Positions 40,601 through 50,524 of a stretch of 64,000 nucleotides of DNA are shown here, in pieces. The first letter of the stretch is position 1; every line of letters begins with the position of its first letter. The notes beneath the pieces were generated by a model, which was not told the DNA's origin, ran no database searches, and saw only the letters and a program-made list of their open reading frames with translations. Made by a program: the position numbers and the translations under genes. The stretch spans positions 4,865,850 through 4,929,849 of the forward strand of contig NC_066843.1 of assembly GCF_001640805.2 (NCBI RefSeq), in the 5' to 3' direction. The DNA is from Lates calcarifer. Taxonomy: Eukaryota > Chordata > Actinopteri > Centropomidae.

Positions 40601-43600
40601 GTTGCTATTGACTCCCTACCATATGTGCATGAACACATCACAGAGCCTTGAGGCAAAGACTATTCTTCTCCCCTCACTCATAATGGTTTGCGTTTTAGCT
40701 GTGTCTGCAATGAGCATGCTACAAACAGAGAGAAAGAGAAAATTCCTGCTGCGATGGTTCAGATTAATGCACTGAAGAGTGGGAGGCTGTGTAGATGCTG
40801 ATGCACAGTCAATTTCACAGGTTTCCTTGAGAATCTCCTCTGTCAAACAGCACCATTTGTGTTTCATTCAAGTTGATTTCATTGTTTGTCCTAATAGAGT
40901 GGAAGAGGGTCTGAATGAGGAGCTAGAGAGCTGTCATGTTGCAGACAGATTGTCCCTACGGAGGAGTCGATGTGTCAGGGGACAGGAGGCATAAATGAAG
41001 TCATACCACAAACCCTCAAGCCTTATTACTGTACATTAGCGCTCCACTAAGTTTCTGTCCGCCTCAACATCCTCTGGGATATTTCTGGCCTTTGAAGAAG
41101 CCCGACTGACGGCTGGCGAGGAACGCCTTCCTCCCACCTCTGTCACCTCTGCTTGGCGGAGCCTCCTGCGTGGCGCTGCAGCATGGCTTAGCTCTAATTA
41201 GGCCACTGGAAATGAAGACAGAAATCCACTTTTCACCATGAGAGATCGCCGGTGCTAAATCAGGCTAATGCTAATGCTTTAGGAGGTTTTGTAAGGGGTG
41301 TTTTATGCCTGTCCTTGGCACGGCGTGGCAGGGTCCCGCTCCTTGCCAGGCATGATGGTTTTTAGTGGTTCCTGCCAGGCTGTGCTCCCCTCCCTCACCC
41401 TCCTGCCCCATCCATCTCATCCTGCCTCTGTCTGAAATTCAATTGACCTTTTGTTCCACCTCACAGTGAATGGGCACAGGCCAGCTCGACCAATTGCCAA
41501 GCCAGAGCTCTCATACCTCTTTATTTGATCTGTCCTGTCGAGTCCAGTGCTTTCATTACCTACCTAAACACCCACTACACACCCCCTCTCCTCCACTTCT
41601 CCACAGCTACATCCTCTTTCATCTCTAGTCATGTCTCTTTGCTGGTATGGGGGGCGAATGCATTTCACACACAGAGGTGATATATTTTACAATCAGGAGA
41701 AAACTCTTTTTTCCCATTCCTGTCCTCTTCCTCCTCGTCGTGTTCTTGATTGTTATGGTGATTGCCTTTTATTTGTGCCTGCTTGGATTGTTTTAAATGC
41801 AGCACTTTTTCTCCTCCGCTCTCCCTCAGAGGACTTTTTTCTGACTTTGCAAAAGTGCTGAGGTAGCCTCCACGTCGCTCAGGGCAGAAGAGCTCTGAAT
41901 TGCTGCGCTGTGACAAGGTCTGTCGTGACCGTGACCTGCCAATCATTTTGATCTTTGGGATTGACAAATCGATCCCAACAGCATCGTTCCAGCCGCTAAT
42001 TACTTCTTTAAGTCAAACAAGCACCATTGTCTCAACTTTCCTTCATTCGACATCGCTTCACCTTCATCTGGATTCCGCGTTAATTCCCCAGTTGCTTCTC
42101 TCATCATCACATGCCTCTGCACCTTGCCCTCGCCCCAGCGTCATTAAATCTTTTCCGTCCCCTCTCCACCCCCACATGCTCTGTCTCTTTTCTTCTACAG
42201 CTCTAACCTCAGCACAGGTCTGCTGCACTGTGATACATACTAAAGACCAACTTCAGCAGCTACAGCACCTCATGTGTGACCACTACCAATCAGAGCTTGC
42301 TGTTGTACAGCGTGTGCTTTGCTGACTGTTGGATTTGGCGTCCATGCGATTGTGCTTTTTTGGAAGTGTGGGTATGAGTGTGTGGGAGTGTTAGTCCTTC
42401 TTTAACACCAGTACAAAATAGTAGCATTAGTAGGGGACTATAAATTCCTAATAATGTTCCTTAAGGTACGCTAATGCAGTGTTACTATATATGTGTGTGT
42501 GTGTGTGTTTTTTTGAAGGTGGAAAAACAATACTGTCAAAAGTATTTATGTTAAAGATTTAGCAAAACTGCTTTTAGGCTTTTGCAAACTTTAAAGGTAT
42601 GACCTTTTGAAGTTTTTGACATCTAGAGTTGCTCGGAGAGCAACAATTTGATCAGTGGGTCCCTGTATTGTTTGTATCTTGTGTTCTCTCTTGCGTCCAG
42701 ATGCACAAGAATGCACATGCATCAGGCCCTCAGGAACAGTGCCAGGCTGTGCAGCAATTTGGTGGCTGCTACAGTTGAAATTGCAGGCCATGTGATGCAT
42801 ACCCACAAACACCATTTTCCCATAACCCATCATTACAGAAGGATTTGCTGTTTAGAACAATGTTTAAAAAACAGTGTTACCACAGTTTGAGTCATTAGAT
42901 CCTATAAAGATTGAAAAGTTTCAAAGAGCATGTGCAGTGTCAGACTTAGAGGAGGTCTCAAAGAGCAAATGCTGTGTAAATGCAGAGGGTGTATGTGGTA
43001 AGCAGATCTTGTAACCTACACAATCTATGTTACACAGTACATGCCTGAGCAAGGGTACAACAGACTACATGTTTCTGTTGACTGCAGAGGGTGGTAACTC
43101 ATCAGCACCGCATTGATATGCCACGATAAAAGGAGAAAAGAAGAAGTCTGCAAGTACAAACAATGCCTTTTTCAAACATCTTTCTTACACGGCAGCACAG
43201 GCATTCAGGATATTTGTTAGCCCTGAAGCCCTGAGAAACCGAATGTAATCAAAACTGTTTTGCTCATGTGGAGGCACAGAAACCATCAATCTTTAATATA
43301 CAGCCTGTGATGCTGTGACAGGCAGCCTGTTGCATTGTTCTGATTGAAGAGGGAGCAGGTCACCATGGGACTGCCAGCTGAATGATGGGGGCAACGGGCC
43401 GCGTGCAGCTATTGTCATAGTCTCATTCCATCATTAACAAAGAGAACATAGTGATGCTAAAACAGGCTGTAGCACCATTGTGCAGACTCCATTTACCCTG
43501 GCAGACAAAGGCACGCAGCTTTAACGGGCTGATTGCCTGTTGTGTCAGATCTGGTACCAGGCACGGTAACAGCAAGTACAAAGATAATCTATAATTATCA

Positions 43601-46600
43601 TAATCAGTTTGTGTGACCCCAAGGGATCAAACGTAATAATGGAGATGTACTGTAGACTAAAGAGTGCAGCATCCATCTACAAAATGTGACTCACAGATTG
43701 ATGCACATTTATAGCAATTGCAAGTGTAAAATTTGGTGATACATCACCAAGCCTGTGAGTTTCCATGACACAAAGTTTATAAATTTATACAGTCAGGACA
43801 CTGTTGCTATCGAAAAGAGTTCAGGTTCCCTAACCAGCTACGAGGGGAGGCAGGAGGGAGGATGCCCACAGCCGCAGCCACAGCCACATTTCCCAGAGAG
43901 CCCAGATATTTTTACAAGCCTCCTAATGAGAGCTGTAAGGGAGCAGGAGCCGTGTAACCGAGCGGCTTGTGAAAGTACAGAGGCGCCACTCTGCCTTCAA
44001 ATTTGATCAAGGTATAGAAATGAATAGCGAGAGCGGGAAGAAGTGTGCAAGCGCATGTGAATCTCATACAGCAAGGAGAAAATGAAAGATTTTAAAACAA
44101 GGACCATTTGCAAGAAAGATGGGAAGAGGGATGAGTCAAGAGAATTAAGGGGTTCAACCTTTAGTTTGGCCTTTGTGCTGGCATTCGCTGTCGTTTCAAG
44201 ATGATTATGGATTGTGTGCAAGTCCTCCGGTCCTCAACCCCCTATAATTCACTTTTCAGAGCAGAGTGTGTGTGTGTGTGTGTGCGTGCACTTCTTTGAG
44301 TAACCCCTCGACATTCCTCATGAAGCACTGTGATAAAACGAGGACACAGCTGTGTGGAAGGCCAAGAGACGGAGATACTCAAATATGTGCACACAACTGT
44401 TAAGATTGAGACTCATTTGCATCTGCACAGTGTGAACAGGCATATTCTAGCTGCAGCATGTCCAAGTTCATGTCACAGATCCTGCTTTAATGAGCTCTCC
44501 ATGTATTAATGACTGTCATATCAGTATGGTAATGACAAAAAGCCATATGTTCTCATGGGGTTAAATCAGGTTAAAAACAAGTACACACAAGAATTTCTCA
44601 GAAGATATCATAACCTTACGCCATATGTTATTGTGTGTCCACAGGTTCTTCTTATTACGACAATGTGAGGCCGCTGGCGTATCCTGATTCAGACGCGGTT
44701 CTCATCTGTTTCGACATCAGCCGCCCAGAGACTTTGGACAGTGTCATAAAGAAGGTCAGTGCTTTTTATTTCATCTCCTGCTCTCAACACTTTGGATCAG
44801 CATTTAATATCTGCTGTGACACTGGAGACTTAACCGGAAAAATTCAGTTTTTTCCTGATCAGCATCTTGTATCCACTCTGTGCCAGCAGCTTGCATTTTC
44901 ATGGCTCAACAATAGAGCAAATCAGCACAGAGGTTAGAGCCTCCCATTCCTTTATCTCATCAAAATGTCCATGGATACTTGACCCTCATCCCACTGAGGA
45001 ATGGAAGGTCAGACTGAAGAATGAGAAGAGAGGCTTTGCAGCCGGGTGGGTTCACGAGGAACATCAGATACGCAAATTAGCCACACTAGCCATATCAAAG
45101 AGCTGTTGCAGAGCCTGTTCAAGAGTCCTAGAAATTGCCTTTCTGAAGGCATTTAAAATTTTAAATCTGACTATTATGCAGAATAGTTGGACAGTTAACA
45201 TTTGTAAGGTGGTAGTTCAGATGTTCTGTAACTGGATTTGAGATTGGGTGGTGGCTGAGTGCGGTACTGGCCGGGCGAGGTTGCGGCCATGGATGTGTTT
45301 TTACAGCCGGTGGCAGACCTAGTGCCACACACTGTGAAATACCTATTATATGTGTAGAGACACCCTGCTTAATTGGTTTTGTTTGCGTGCATGTGTGTCA
45401 TGTAAAACAGGCCTGTGCCTTTTAGCGGTCTCTCATCTTGAAGCCATGTGTACGCACTTGCCTTTGAACTGCACTCCTTGTGGGCCAAAGACAGTTCCCA
45501 TGGCCAGCCTGTTGACGTGTTTAGTGGTCCGAGGGGAGCTGCTAAAATTCTCCTGCAGACTTTGTAGATATAACCCGAGACACCTTTTTTTTTTAACCCA
45601 CAAATATCTTGCAAGCCCCAGTGCACTCTGTCAACAGGGGGAAGCAGAGCTGCAGTCAAGCTTTTGGTTTTCCCATGAATCCCTTGGCAGGGGGTTGCCA
45701 TGACCCCTGACCTGTAGCTGTCACCCTGGTAATCTCTGAAACCCAGGGGCACATGGAAAACCTGTTGCACAATCACCATCCCAAATTAGACTCTTGACCT
45801 CTAGAAACAAGCAGGTCACCAAGGTTTCTGGATGACAGCTGGGGGAGGACTGAGGGTTAAACAATCAAAGCTTTTGATTGGATGTTATTGGCAGAAAAGG
45901 GATGGACTTGAAAGGTCAAAGGCTGTTTTCAACCTGAACGATGAATGGACACCCTGACATTCTGCACACGGCATGTGGAATATTTCAGGGCTGTCGGCTG
46001 CTGTTGTGTATTTGTGTCATGGGGGGGGCGACGACTATGTTGGTTCAGCTGAGTTTCAAAAGTGACATTTAATCTCAGGGTGATTTTAGAAGGGAGACTG
46101 TTCAACCTTTTCTGTACAGAACCTGAAATAGATTTGCTTGACGGGGGCTGTGTGATGTTGTGCCGGAACCTGAACAAAGCGGTCATATTTTCATATGGTT
46201 ATTTCGCTTGTGTAATGAAACAGTGACACAACGAGCAGATGTGCCTTTTACTTAAAGCCAGAATGATTAGCCAATAAATTAATTGGACATTTGACAGAAA
46301 ACTGATTTGAACTTTTTAAAGCAACAACATTCCCGTGTTATAGCTTTTTTGGATTATTCTTCATCTTATGTGAAAGTAAATTCAACATATTTTGGTTCTG
46401 GAGTCATGGTCACCTCACCTTGCACTTCAGGAAGTAAATGATGTGCATTTTTCATAACTTTTTAAATAATGTTTTTAATAATAATAATCGATTATGAAAT
46501 TAAATTTAGTTGCTGCTCTTCTGTAACTATACATAGTTACCATGGTAACCAGTTACCATTGCTTTTAATAGATCTCAACATTTTCTTTTTGATTACTTAA

Positions 46601-49538
46601 CTTTATTAAGTAATTGTTTATTGTGTTTTAGTCTTCCAGAGCCCAAGTCTTCAAATAGCTTCTTTTGTCCAATGAACAGTCAAAAACTTAAACATATTGA
46701 ATTTACAGTGGACCTCATCTACTCATTTCATCCAAGGAATTCTGTAGATGCAATGTTGTTTTATCAAGAAAGCATTAATCTCCCTCAGGCTCTTGTATTT
46801 TGTCAGAATCAGTGATGTATTTCTTTCTTGATTCATGTCCTCACAGTGGCAAGGGGAGACGCAAGAGTTTTGTCCCAACGCCAAAGTGGTGCTGGTGGGC
46901 TGTAAACTGGACATGAGGACAGATGTCAACACCCTGAGGGAACTGTCCAAGCAGCGGCTCATCCCCGTCACCCATGAACAGGTAAGAATGAGCACATGAT
47001 GGATATCTGAGGGGAGAAGGGGGCTGGGAAAAATAATGAGAGAGGGGGCTCAGAAGGTGTCCCAGAAAGATTTGAAAACAACAACGGATGCAGAAAAGAA
47101 ATTAGAAAGCAATCCAGCGATAATATGTGATTTTTCCATCTAGGATCAGCAGTGGCATTGCTGAAGTCCCGTAGGAAGGGAGTGTGAGAGGAGGCTCACG
47201 CAACACAATCAACCACCGCAGAATAAGAGCTGTGTGAAACCCCTTGGGGACATGTTGCTGGGGTTAGCATTTTGACTGAAATTTGCTGACACCAGATGTA
47301 AGGTTGCTTAATGGCGAGGGCCGAGGAAGAGGCACGGGTGGTTTACGAGTGGAGTGGAGTGGAGTTTACGTCTAAGGACACATATTTTCCCTGAAATTAA
47401 ATATTCATGCAGATTTAGGGATTTTCAAAATGCAGGATGAATAGGGAAAAAAAAAAAAAAAGGACATTGATAAATGAGCGAGCCCTTTTTATCGCATGCC
47501 GCCATGACCTCTAAGCCAAGGGGATGGGGGAGAAGTGGGAGGGGATGATAAACTGTTCTGTAAATCTGTGAATTTTAATCAGCTTTCAGCGTGTTCATTT
47601 TGTGCTCTCCCGTGTTGGACATACAACAAGTGGAGGGGCTTTTTCACCAACACACAAAAGCCCTCAGAACAAAGGAGCCTTTTTTTCCTTTTCTTTTCTT
47701 TCTTTCTTTTTTGCTCGCTGCTGTCTGAGAGCTCGCCAGAGGCTAAAAGCATGCAGCCTCTCAATCAGCAACTGAAAAACAGACAGTTCATGTAAATAAG
47801 ATACATAAACAAAAGATGGAGCTAATGTAAAATAGCTGGGGACCATTTGTGGCCAGGCCTACATTACACCATTGTTTTGCTCCTCCTCAGTCACTATTTT
47901 TGTCTGGGGCAGCTACTGTTAGTGAGTTTTAAGATGCCCGGAAAATGTGTGTCACACAGCAGATGCCAAAGCTGTGCACAATAAACATTTCTGGTGGTCT
48001 AATCCAATCGCCTGTGTTGTTATCCTGTTGTTGATCTTAAATTGAATTCCAACACAGCCGAGGAGTAGCGGCCGAGAGTGACCACTGGGTGAACTCCAGA
48101 CATTTCCACACTAATCTGCCTGAGATCCGATCGAGCTTTTCCGCTTGTCACGAAAATCTCTACCTCAGCCCCCTCCTCCCGCCGCCGCCACCACCCCCTG
48201 AATCTATATCTGTCGTTCCACCTAATGAGGACTTCATTGCCTCTTATATGTGGCTCAGTGCACAGCTGTGATAAAAATCAGACTTTGTCCAATGAGGATG
48301 AAAAGCTCTCTCTGTCTTGGAGAGCATGGGATTTTAGGGTCATGGGAAATGCAGTCCTGCCTCATCTGTTAACAAAACTTTGCATGTGTTGATCGTGCCT
48401 GAATGCGTGTTTTAAGGCCGACTGTGAAACAAGAGACGAGGCTGCACTGTATTGTAGTGAAGAGAGGGGCTGAGGGATTTTAAAATTAAATTTGTCTCTG
48501 ATTTGATCGCAAGCAAACAATTTACAGTCTCAATTAACTGGGTATATTGTAACAGTACTCAGGGGTAAGTTCTTGTGCTGGAGGAGTTCTGTTAGAGTTT
48601 AGTCTCTCCTCTCTAAATAGCTGCATAGACCATGTCAACACTGGCCCAGTGGGCTCTGAGCTGCTCTGTTCCGGAGCATCTACATTATTCATGCCTCAGA
48701 CGGAGGAGCTTCATTTGTCTCCAGACATGTTTAGATCATTGACATTCAGTCTACGGTTTAGATCAGCATCTTTGTCTGAGAACTGCTGCCTCTTTCAAGG
48801 GACATTTTAGTCTTCCACTGTTGAGATGTAGTGCCTGCTCATGCCAAGGAACAGTGAGGGATGGATGGGGTGCATATCACAAAATGTCTGTTTCTTTGTG
48901 AAGAGCTCCCACAGCACTTGATGTGGAGTTAACTCATGTCTAACATAACCACTAAAAGCCTGAGGATTCAAGAGAGAAAACGTTGTTGTGTCATGGTCAG
49001 GAGTTCTATTAGAAAAGAAGTGAAATACTAAACCACTGAAAACCACTAAAAGGAAGACAAGCGCAAGAGAAATGCTTTGCGAAGATAGAAAGAGTTGCAA
49101 GATTATGTTTTTGTGGCACTGCTCATAAAATATTGCATGTAGACTCCCCTTTCCCCTTTTATTTTTCATGTATGGCACTTTGTAACTTCCGTTTTTCAAA
49201 AAATGCTATTGAAATAAAGTCTCCTTGTTTGCTAATAATCTCTCACTCTGCCTGTCTTTGTGTTGTAGGGAAGCACGATAGCTCGACAGATGGGGGCGGT
49301 GGCCTACGTGGAGTGCACCTCCAAGGTTTCAGAGAACAGCGTTCGAGATGTGTTTCACATCACCACGCTGGCGTCTGTGAGGCGGCCGCACAAGCCGCAG
49401 CTAAAACGCAGCAGTTCCCGCAGGGGCCTGAAACGAGTTTCACAGCTCCCCCTGCCGCCCCTGCCAGGTCGGACTGAGCAAATGGACCAGGCCCCGGCCA
49501 TGAGGAAGGACCGAGCCAAGAGCTGCGTGCTCATGTAG
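25367..49538 (+). CDS. rnd2: rnd2 coding sequence (join 25367-25468, 26017-26104, 44645-44754, 46847-46981, 49269-49538)
   Basis: Rho family GTPase 2 (Rnd2/RhoN), 234 codons against 227 in human. Atypical Rho protein that binds GTP but hardly hydrolyses it. It is known to act at membranes and endosomes in neurons, opposing RhoA signalling and guiding radial migration of cortical neurons. Seen in order: P-loop GDTQCGKT (14-21), effector loop VPTVFENY (37-44), DTSGSS (61-66) in place of the usual DTAGQE, base-recognition CKLD (119-122), ECTS (160-163), a basic tail ([11 protein letters not shown] region), and the C-terminal prenylation box CVLM (231-234), predicted to be farnesylated. Ser65 sits at the position of catalytic Gln61 of Ras. 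All intron phases agree, and the exon layout matches mammalian RND2. Divergent neighbour is vat1, as in mammals. Confidence 0.98.
25469..26016 (+). other. rnd2: rnd2 intron 1 (548 bp)
   Basis: GTGGGT to TTTTCAG. It contains a (GA)n tract; nothing else was recognised. Confidence 0.95.
25634..25683. repeat. (AG)n microsatellite in rnd2 intron 1
   Basis: About 25 uninterrupted AG units, 165 bp downstream of exon 1. Such purine tracts can bind GAGA-type factors or form triplex DNA, but no function is shown here. Confidence 0.97.
26017..26104 (+). CDS. rnd2: rnd2 exon 2
   Basis: 88 nt, residues 35-63 plus one base of Gly64. The acceptor is TTTTCAG|AAC and the donor TCAG|GTAAGA (phase 1). It carries the switch I/effector loop ([20 protein letters not shown]) and the start of the G3 motif (NMWDTS). 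The open frame continues into intron sequence and should not be read as protein past 26104. Confidence 0.97.
28560..28593. other. imperfect hairpin in rnd2 intron 2
   Basis: AGGCGAGGCT (28560-28569) pairs with AGCC (28578-28581) and CTCGCCT (28587-28593), with a 5-nt bulge (TGTGT). The loop is ATTTAAAC. It sits in a stretch with relatively many CpG and TAAT sites. It is too short and bulged to call a microRNA. Confidence 0.55.
31150..31440 (+). repeat. degenerate teleost interspersed repeat, copy 2
   Basis: Same order of words as the copy at 10170-10480: AAAATGTCATAAAATAGTG, the shared 23-base stretch at 31262-31284, then GATACTCAGTTTACAATGAT and ATAAAAGAGAGAAAGCAG. It lies in rnd2 intron 2 in the same orientation as copy 1. 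Boundaries are approximate. Confidence 0.65.
32289..32411 (+). pseudogene. orphan lysine-rich helical reading frame in rnd2 intron 2
   Basis: A candidate acceptor (TGTTCTCAG) is followed by 40 codons and a stop: [20 protein letters not shown], then [11 protein letters not shown]. Codon use and spaced Leu/Met/Val with Lys/Arg/Glu look like an amphipathic helix rather than translated intron. Its frame does not fit the phase-1 end of rnd2 exon 2, so it is not a simple alternative rnd2 exon. It may be a relic of an inserted or captured exon, or chance. I do not recognise the parent protein. Confidence 0.25.
35311..35400. repeat. possible TAATTACT-type interspersed repeat fragment
   Basis: AAGTAACTGTAATGTAATTA, followed by GATTAAAGTAACAGATTAAG, resembles the TAATCAGATTACTTT-type repeats dispersed in fish genomes. 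Short and diverged. Confidence 0.3.
35495..35514. repeat. (AGC)n trinucleotide tract
   Basis: Six to seven AGC units, followed by TAGCAG. Intronic, not coding. Confidence 0.9.
36660..36905. repeat. possible MITE-like repeat with T-run
   Basis: Contains TTGGTTGAACGGCGCTGCAG, a T-run (about 36858-36870), and CCCTTTGCATTGGCAGAGTG followed by a TTTAAATGAATGAGG end. These words resemble short non-autonomous elements in fish, but no terminal inverted repeats or target duplication could be identified. Confidence 0.3.
37881..37929 (+). repeat. 29-bp tandem duplication
   Basis: GCAAGACAGGGAATATATAG occurs exactly at 37881-37900 and 37910-37929, separated by TAAGATATA. A local duplication in rnd2 intron 2. 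Confidence 0.95.
41190..41430. promoter_or_regulatory. candidate intronic regulatory element with NFI-type half-sites
   Basis: TGGCA/TGCCA occurs four times within about 65 bp (TTGGCA 41315, GTGGCA 41325, TTGCCA 41343, CTGCCA 41372), after CTAATTAGGCC and GGCTAATGCTAATGC. Clusters of NFI half-sites with homeodomain TAAT cores are common in neural enhancers. This is inferred from motif density only. Confidence 0.3.
44645..44754 (+). CDS. rnd2: rnd2 exon 3
   Basis: 110 nt. It completes Gly64 and encodes residues 65-100: [20 protein letters not shown], then [16 protein letters not shown]. The acceptor is GTCCACAG|GT and the donor AAG|GTCAGT (phase 0). It is nearly identical to mammalian RND2. 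Ser65-Ser66 replace the Gln-Glu of active GTPases. Confidence 0.97.
46255..46500 (-). repeat. degenerate teleost interspersed repeat, copy 3 (reversed)
   Basis: AATTAATTGGACATTTGACA, then CAACATTCCCGTGTTATAGC, CATCTTATGTGAAAGTAAAT and ATAATAATAATCGATTATGA form the reverse-complement layout of copies 1 and 2 (which read CAGTTTACAATGATATAAA). It lies next to the X-box palindrome. Boundaries are approximate. Confidence 0.6.
46536..46549. promoter_or_regulatory. perfect X-box palindrome (RFX binding site)
   Basis: GTTACCATGGTAAC is a perfect 14-bp palindrome matching the RFX consensus GTTNCCATGGNAAC with no spacer. A further half-site, GTTACCATTG, follows at about 46552. It lies 297 bp upstream of rnd2 exon 4. 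RFX factors drive ciliary and neuronal genes. Confidence 0.6.
46847..46981 (+). CDS. rnd2: rnd2 exon 4
   Basis: 135 nt, residues 101-145, phase 0 on both sides: [45 protein letters not shown]. It contains the guanine-recognition motif (CKLD) and the Rho-insert region. The acceptor is CCTCACAG|TGG and the donor CAG|GTAAGA. Confidence 0.97.
46982..49268 (+). other. rnd2: rnd2 intron 4 (2.3 kb)
   Basis: GTAAGA to TTGTAG. It contains a GGAGT pentanucleotide tract (47347-47366) and a poly-A run (47447-47460). No exon was recognised. Confidence 0.95.
49269..49538 (+). CDS. rnd2: rnd2 exon 5 (coding part, stop)
   Basis: 90 codons including TAG. The acceptor is TTGTAG|GGA. It encodes [19 protein letters not shown], then the last G-domain helix ([14 protein letters not shown]), then a Rnd-type basic, Ser/Pro-rich tail ending DRAKSCVLM. 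The tail is about seven residues longer than in human and includes LPLPPLPG. The CAAX box reads CVLM where I recall CNLM in mammals; Met in last place favours farnesylation. Confidence 0.97.
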   Translation, partial: GSTIARQMGAVAYVECTSKVSENSVRDVFHITTLASVRRPHKPQLKRSSSRRGLKRVSQLPLPPLPGRTEQMDQAPAMRKDRAKSCVLM

Positions 49539-50182
49539 AGACCCATAATTATAAATATATATATGTATATACATAAACACAGAAATATATAACAGAGGAA
49601 GTCTATTTATTGTTTTTTGTTGTTGTTTTTTCCTCACATTTTCATTTTTTGCACTGCAGAGGAGTGAGAAAAAAAGAAACACGGCGCTGTGGAAACAAAT
49701 GCTTTGGATTTTTTCTTTTTTTTTTTTTGTTGTTGTTGCCTGTGTGCATATTTTCTAAGCTGTTTACATATTTGTGTTGTTTTGAAATGATGGCAAATTG
49801 AACTAACTCTCTGGACATGAGGAAGCCGTGATAGCGGAAGTGCTGTCTAGTCCTGGGTATTAAAGAGGAATTAATTTCCTGAAATGGCTCTAATAAGAGG
49901 ACGGTACACCGAATGGTGAGGAGAGCAAAGTACGCGTGAGGAGAACCATGTCGAAGCAGGACGTCTATGGATGAATCTTGTTTTCAAAGACGGTGTTTGC
50001 TGAGCGGACATGAGGACTAATTGTCTACCTGCACAGTCTGAGGTTGCCTTCCTGTCGCCATATCTGAGAGGAGAACTTGTATGTACAGTAATGCTAAAAA
50101 GGGATTAGGTGAATGATGGTTCAAACCAAACATTAGGAGCTGGAAATGAGATTTTGTGACACTGACTGAGATATTGTGAAGG

Positions 50183-50183
50183 G

Positions 50184-50216
<33 letters not shown>

Positions 50217-50220
50217 TGTG
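50183..50220. repeat. (GT)n microsatellite in rnd2 3' UTR
   Basis: About 18 GT units interrupted once by TA. In the mRNA this is a UG repeat, the preferred target of CELF and TDP-43-type proteins. Confidence 0.95.
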
Positions 50221-50383
50221 GGAGCGTTACTACCACAAGTGCATTTTAAGAAAAAAAAGAGTCACAAATCTGATTTTTTTTTGCTCATTTTAACACTATT
50301 TTTCTCATCAACTCCAATTGTGTCACTTTGATTCACTAAACTAAATGCTGTTGTCGCTATTTTAAAGATGTTTCTTTGTGGAA

Positions 50384-50389
50384 AATAAA
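50384..50389 (+). terminator. rnd2: rnd2 poly(A) signal 1
   Basis: AATAAA, followed within 25 nt by GGTAAAATGTTAGGG and T/G-rich sequence. Probably the proximal of two cleavage signals. Confidence 0.6.
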
Positions 50390-50436
50390 GTGGTAAAATG
50401 TTAGGGCTATTTTGTTGTACTTTCACTAAACTCTAA

Positions 50437-50442
50437 AATAAA
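50437..50442 (+). terminator. rnd2: rnd2 poly(A) signal 2
   Basis: AATAAA followed by GCAGCTTGACTGTACAGG and then a long T-rich stretch, a good downstream element. Likely distal end of the transcript. Confidence 0.6.
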
Positions 50443-50524
50443 GCAGCTTGACTGTACAGGGAGAAGATCATTTCTGGCTCAAGTTTCCTTCCTTTTGTTT
50501 TTTATTTCACTGGCATCAGAGATG

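Larger units (their letters stand above)
26105..44644 (+). other. rnd2: rnd2 intron 2 (18.5 kb)
   Basis: GTAAGA to GTCCACAG. It makes up three quarters of the gene and interrupts the DTSG motif at Gly64. No nested gene was recognised. Contents: candidate regulatory stretches (28440-28800, 41190-41430), a small lysine-rich frame (32289-32411), a fish repeat (31150-31440), possible repeats near 35300 and 36660, a GCA tract (35495-35514) and a 29-bp tandem duplication (37881-37929). A long intron in an otherwise small gene is typical of genes with many regulatory elements. Confidence 0.85.
44755..46846 (+). other. rnd2: rnd2 intron 3 (2.1 kb)
   Basis: GTCAGT to CCTCACAG. It contains a fish repeat (46255-46500, reversed) and a perfect RFX X-box palindrome (46536-46549). 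Confidence 0.95.
49539..50460 (+). other. rnd2: rnd2 3' UTR
   Basis: Runs from the stop to about 20 nt past the last poly(A) signal. It contains AT-rich text right after the stop including TGTATATA (49564-49571, a Pumilio-type match inside an AT repeat), several T-runs, a long GT tract (50183-50220) and two AATAAA signals (50384-50389 and 50437-50442). A T-rich stretch (TTTCCTTCCTTTTGTTTTTT) follows the second. The end is inferred. Confidence 0.75.

Noticed and set aside
41900..42325. 141-codon Ser/Leu/Pro/His-rich frame in rnd2 intron 2
   Set aside because: Composition follows a C/T-rich stretch. No homology recognised.
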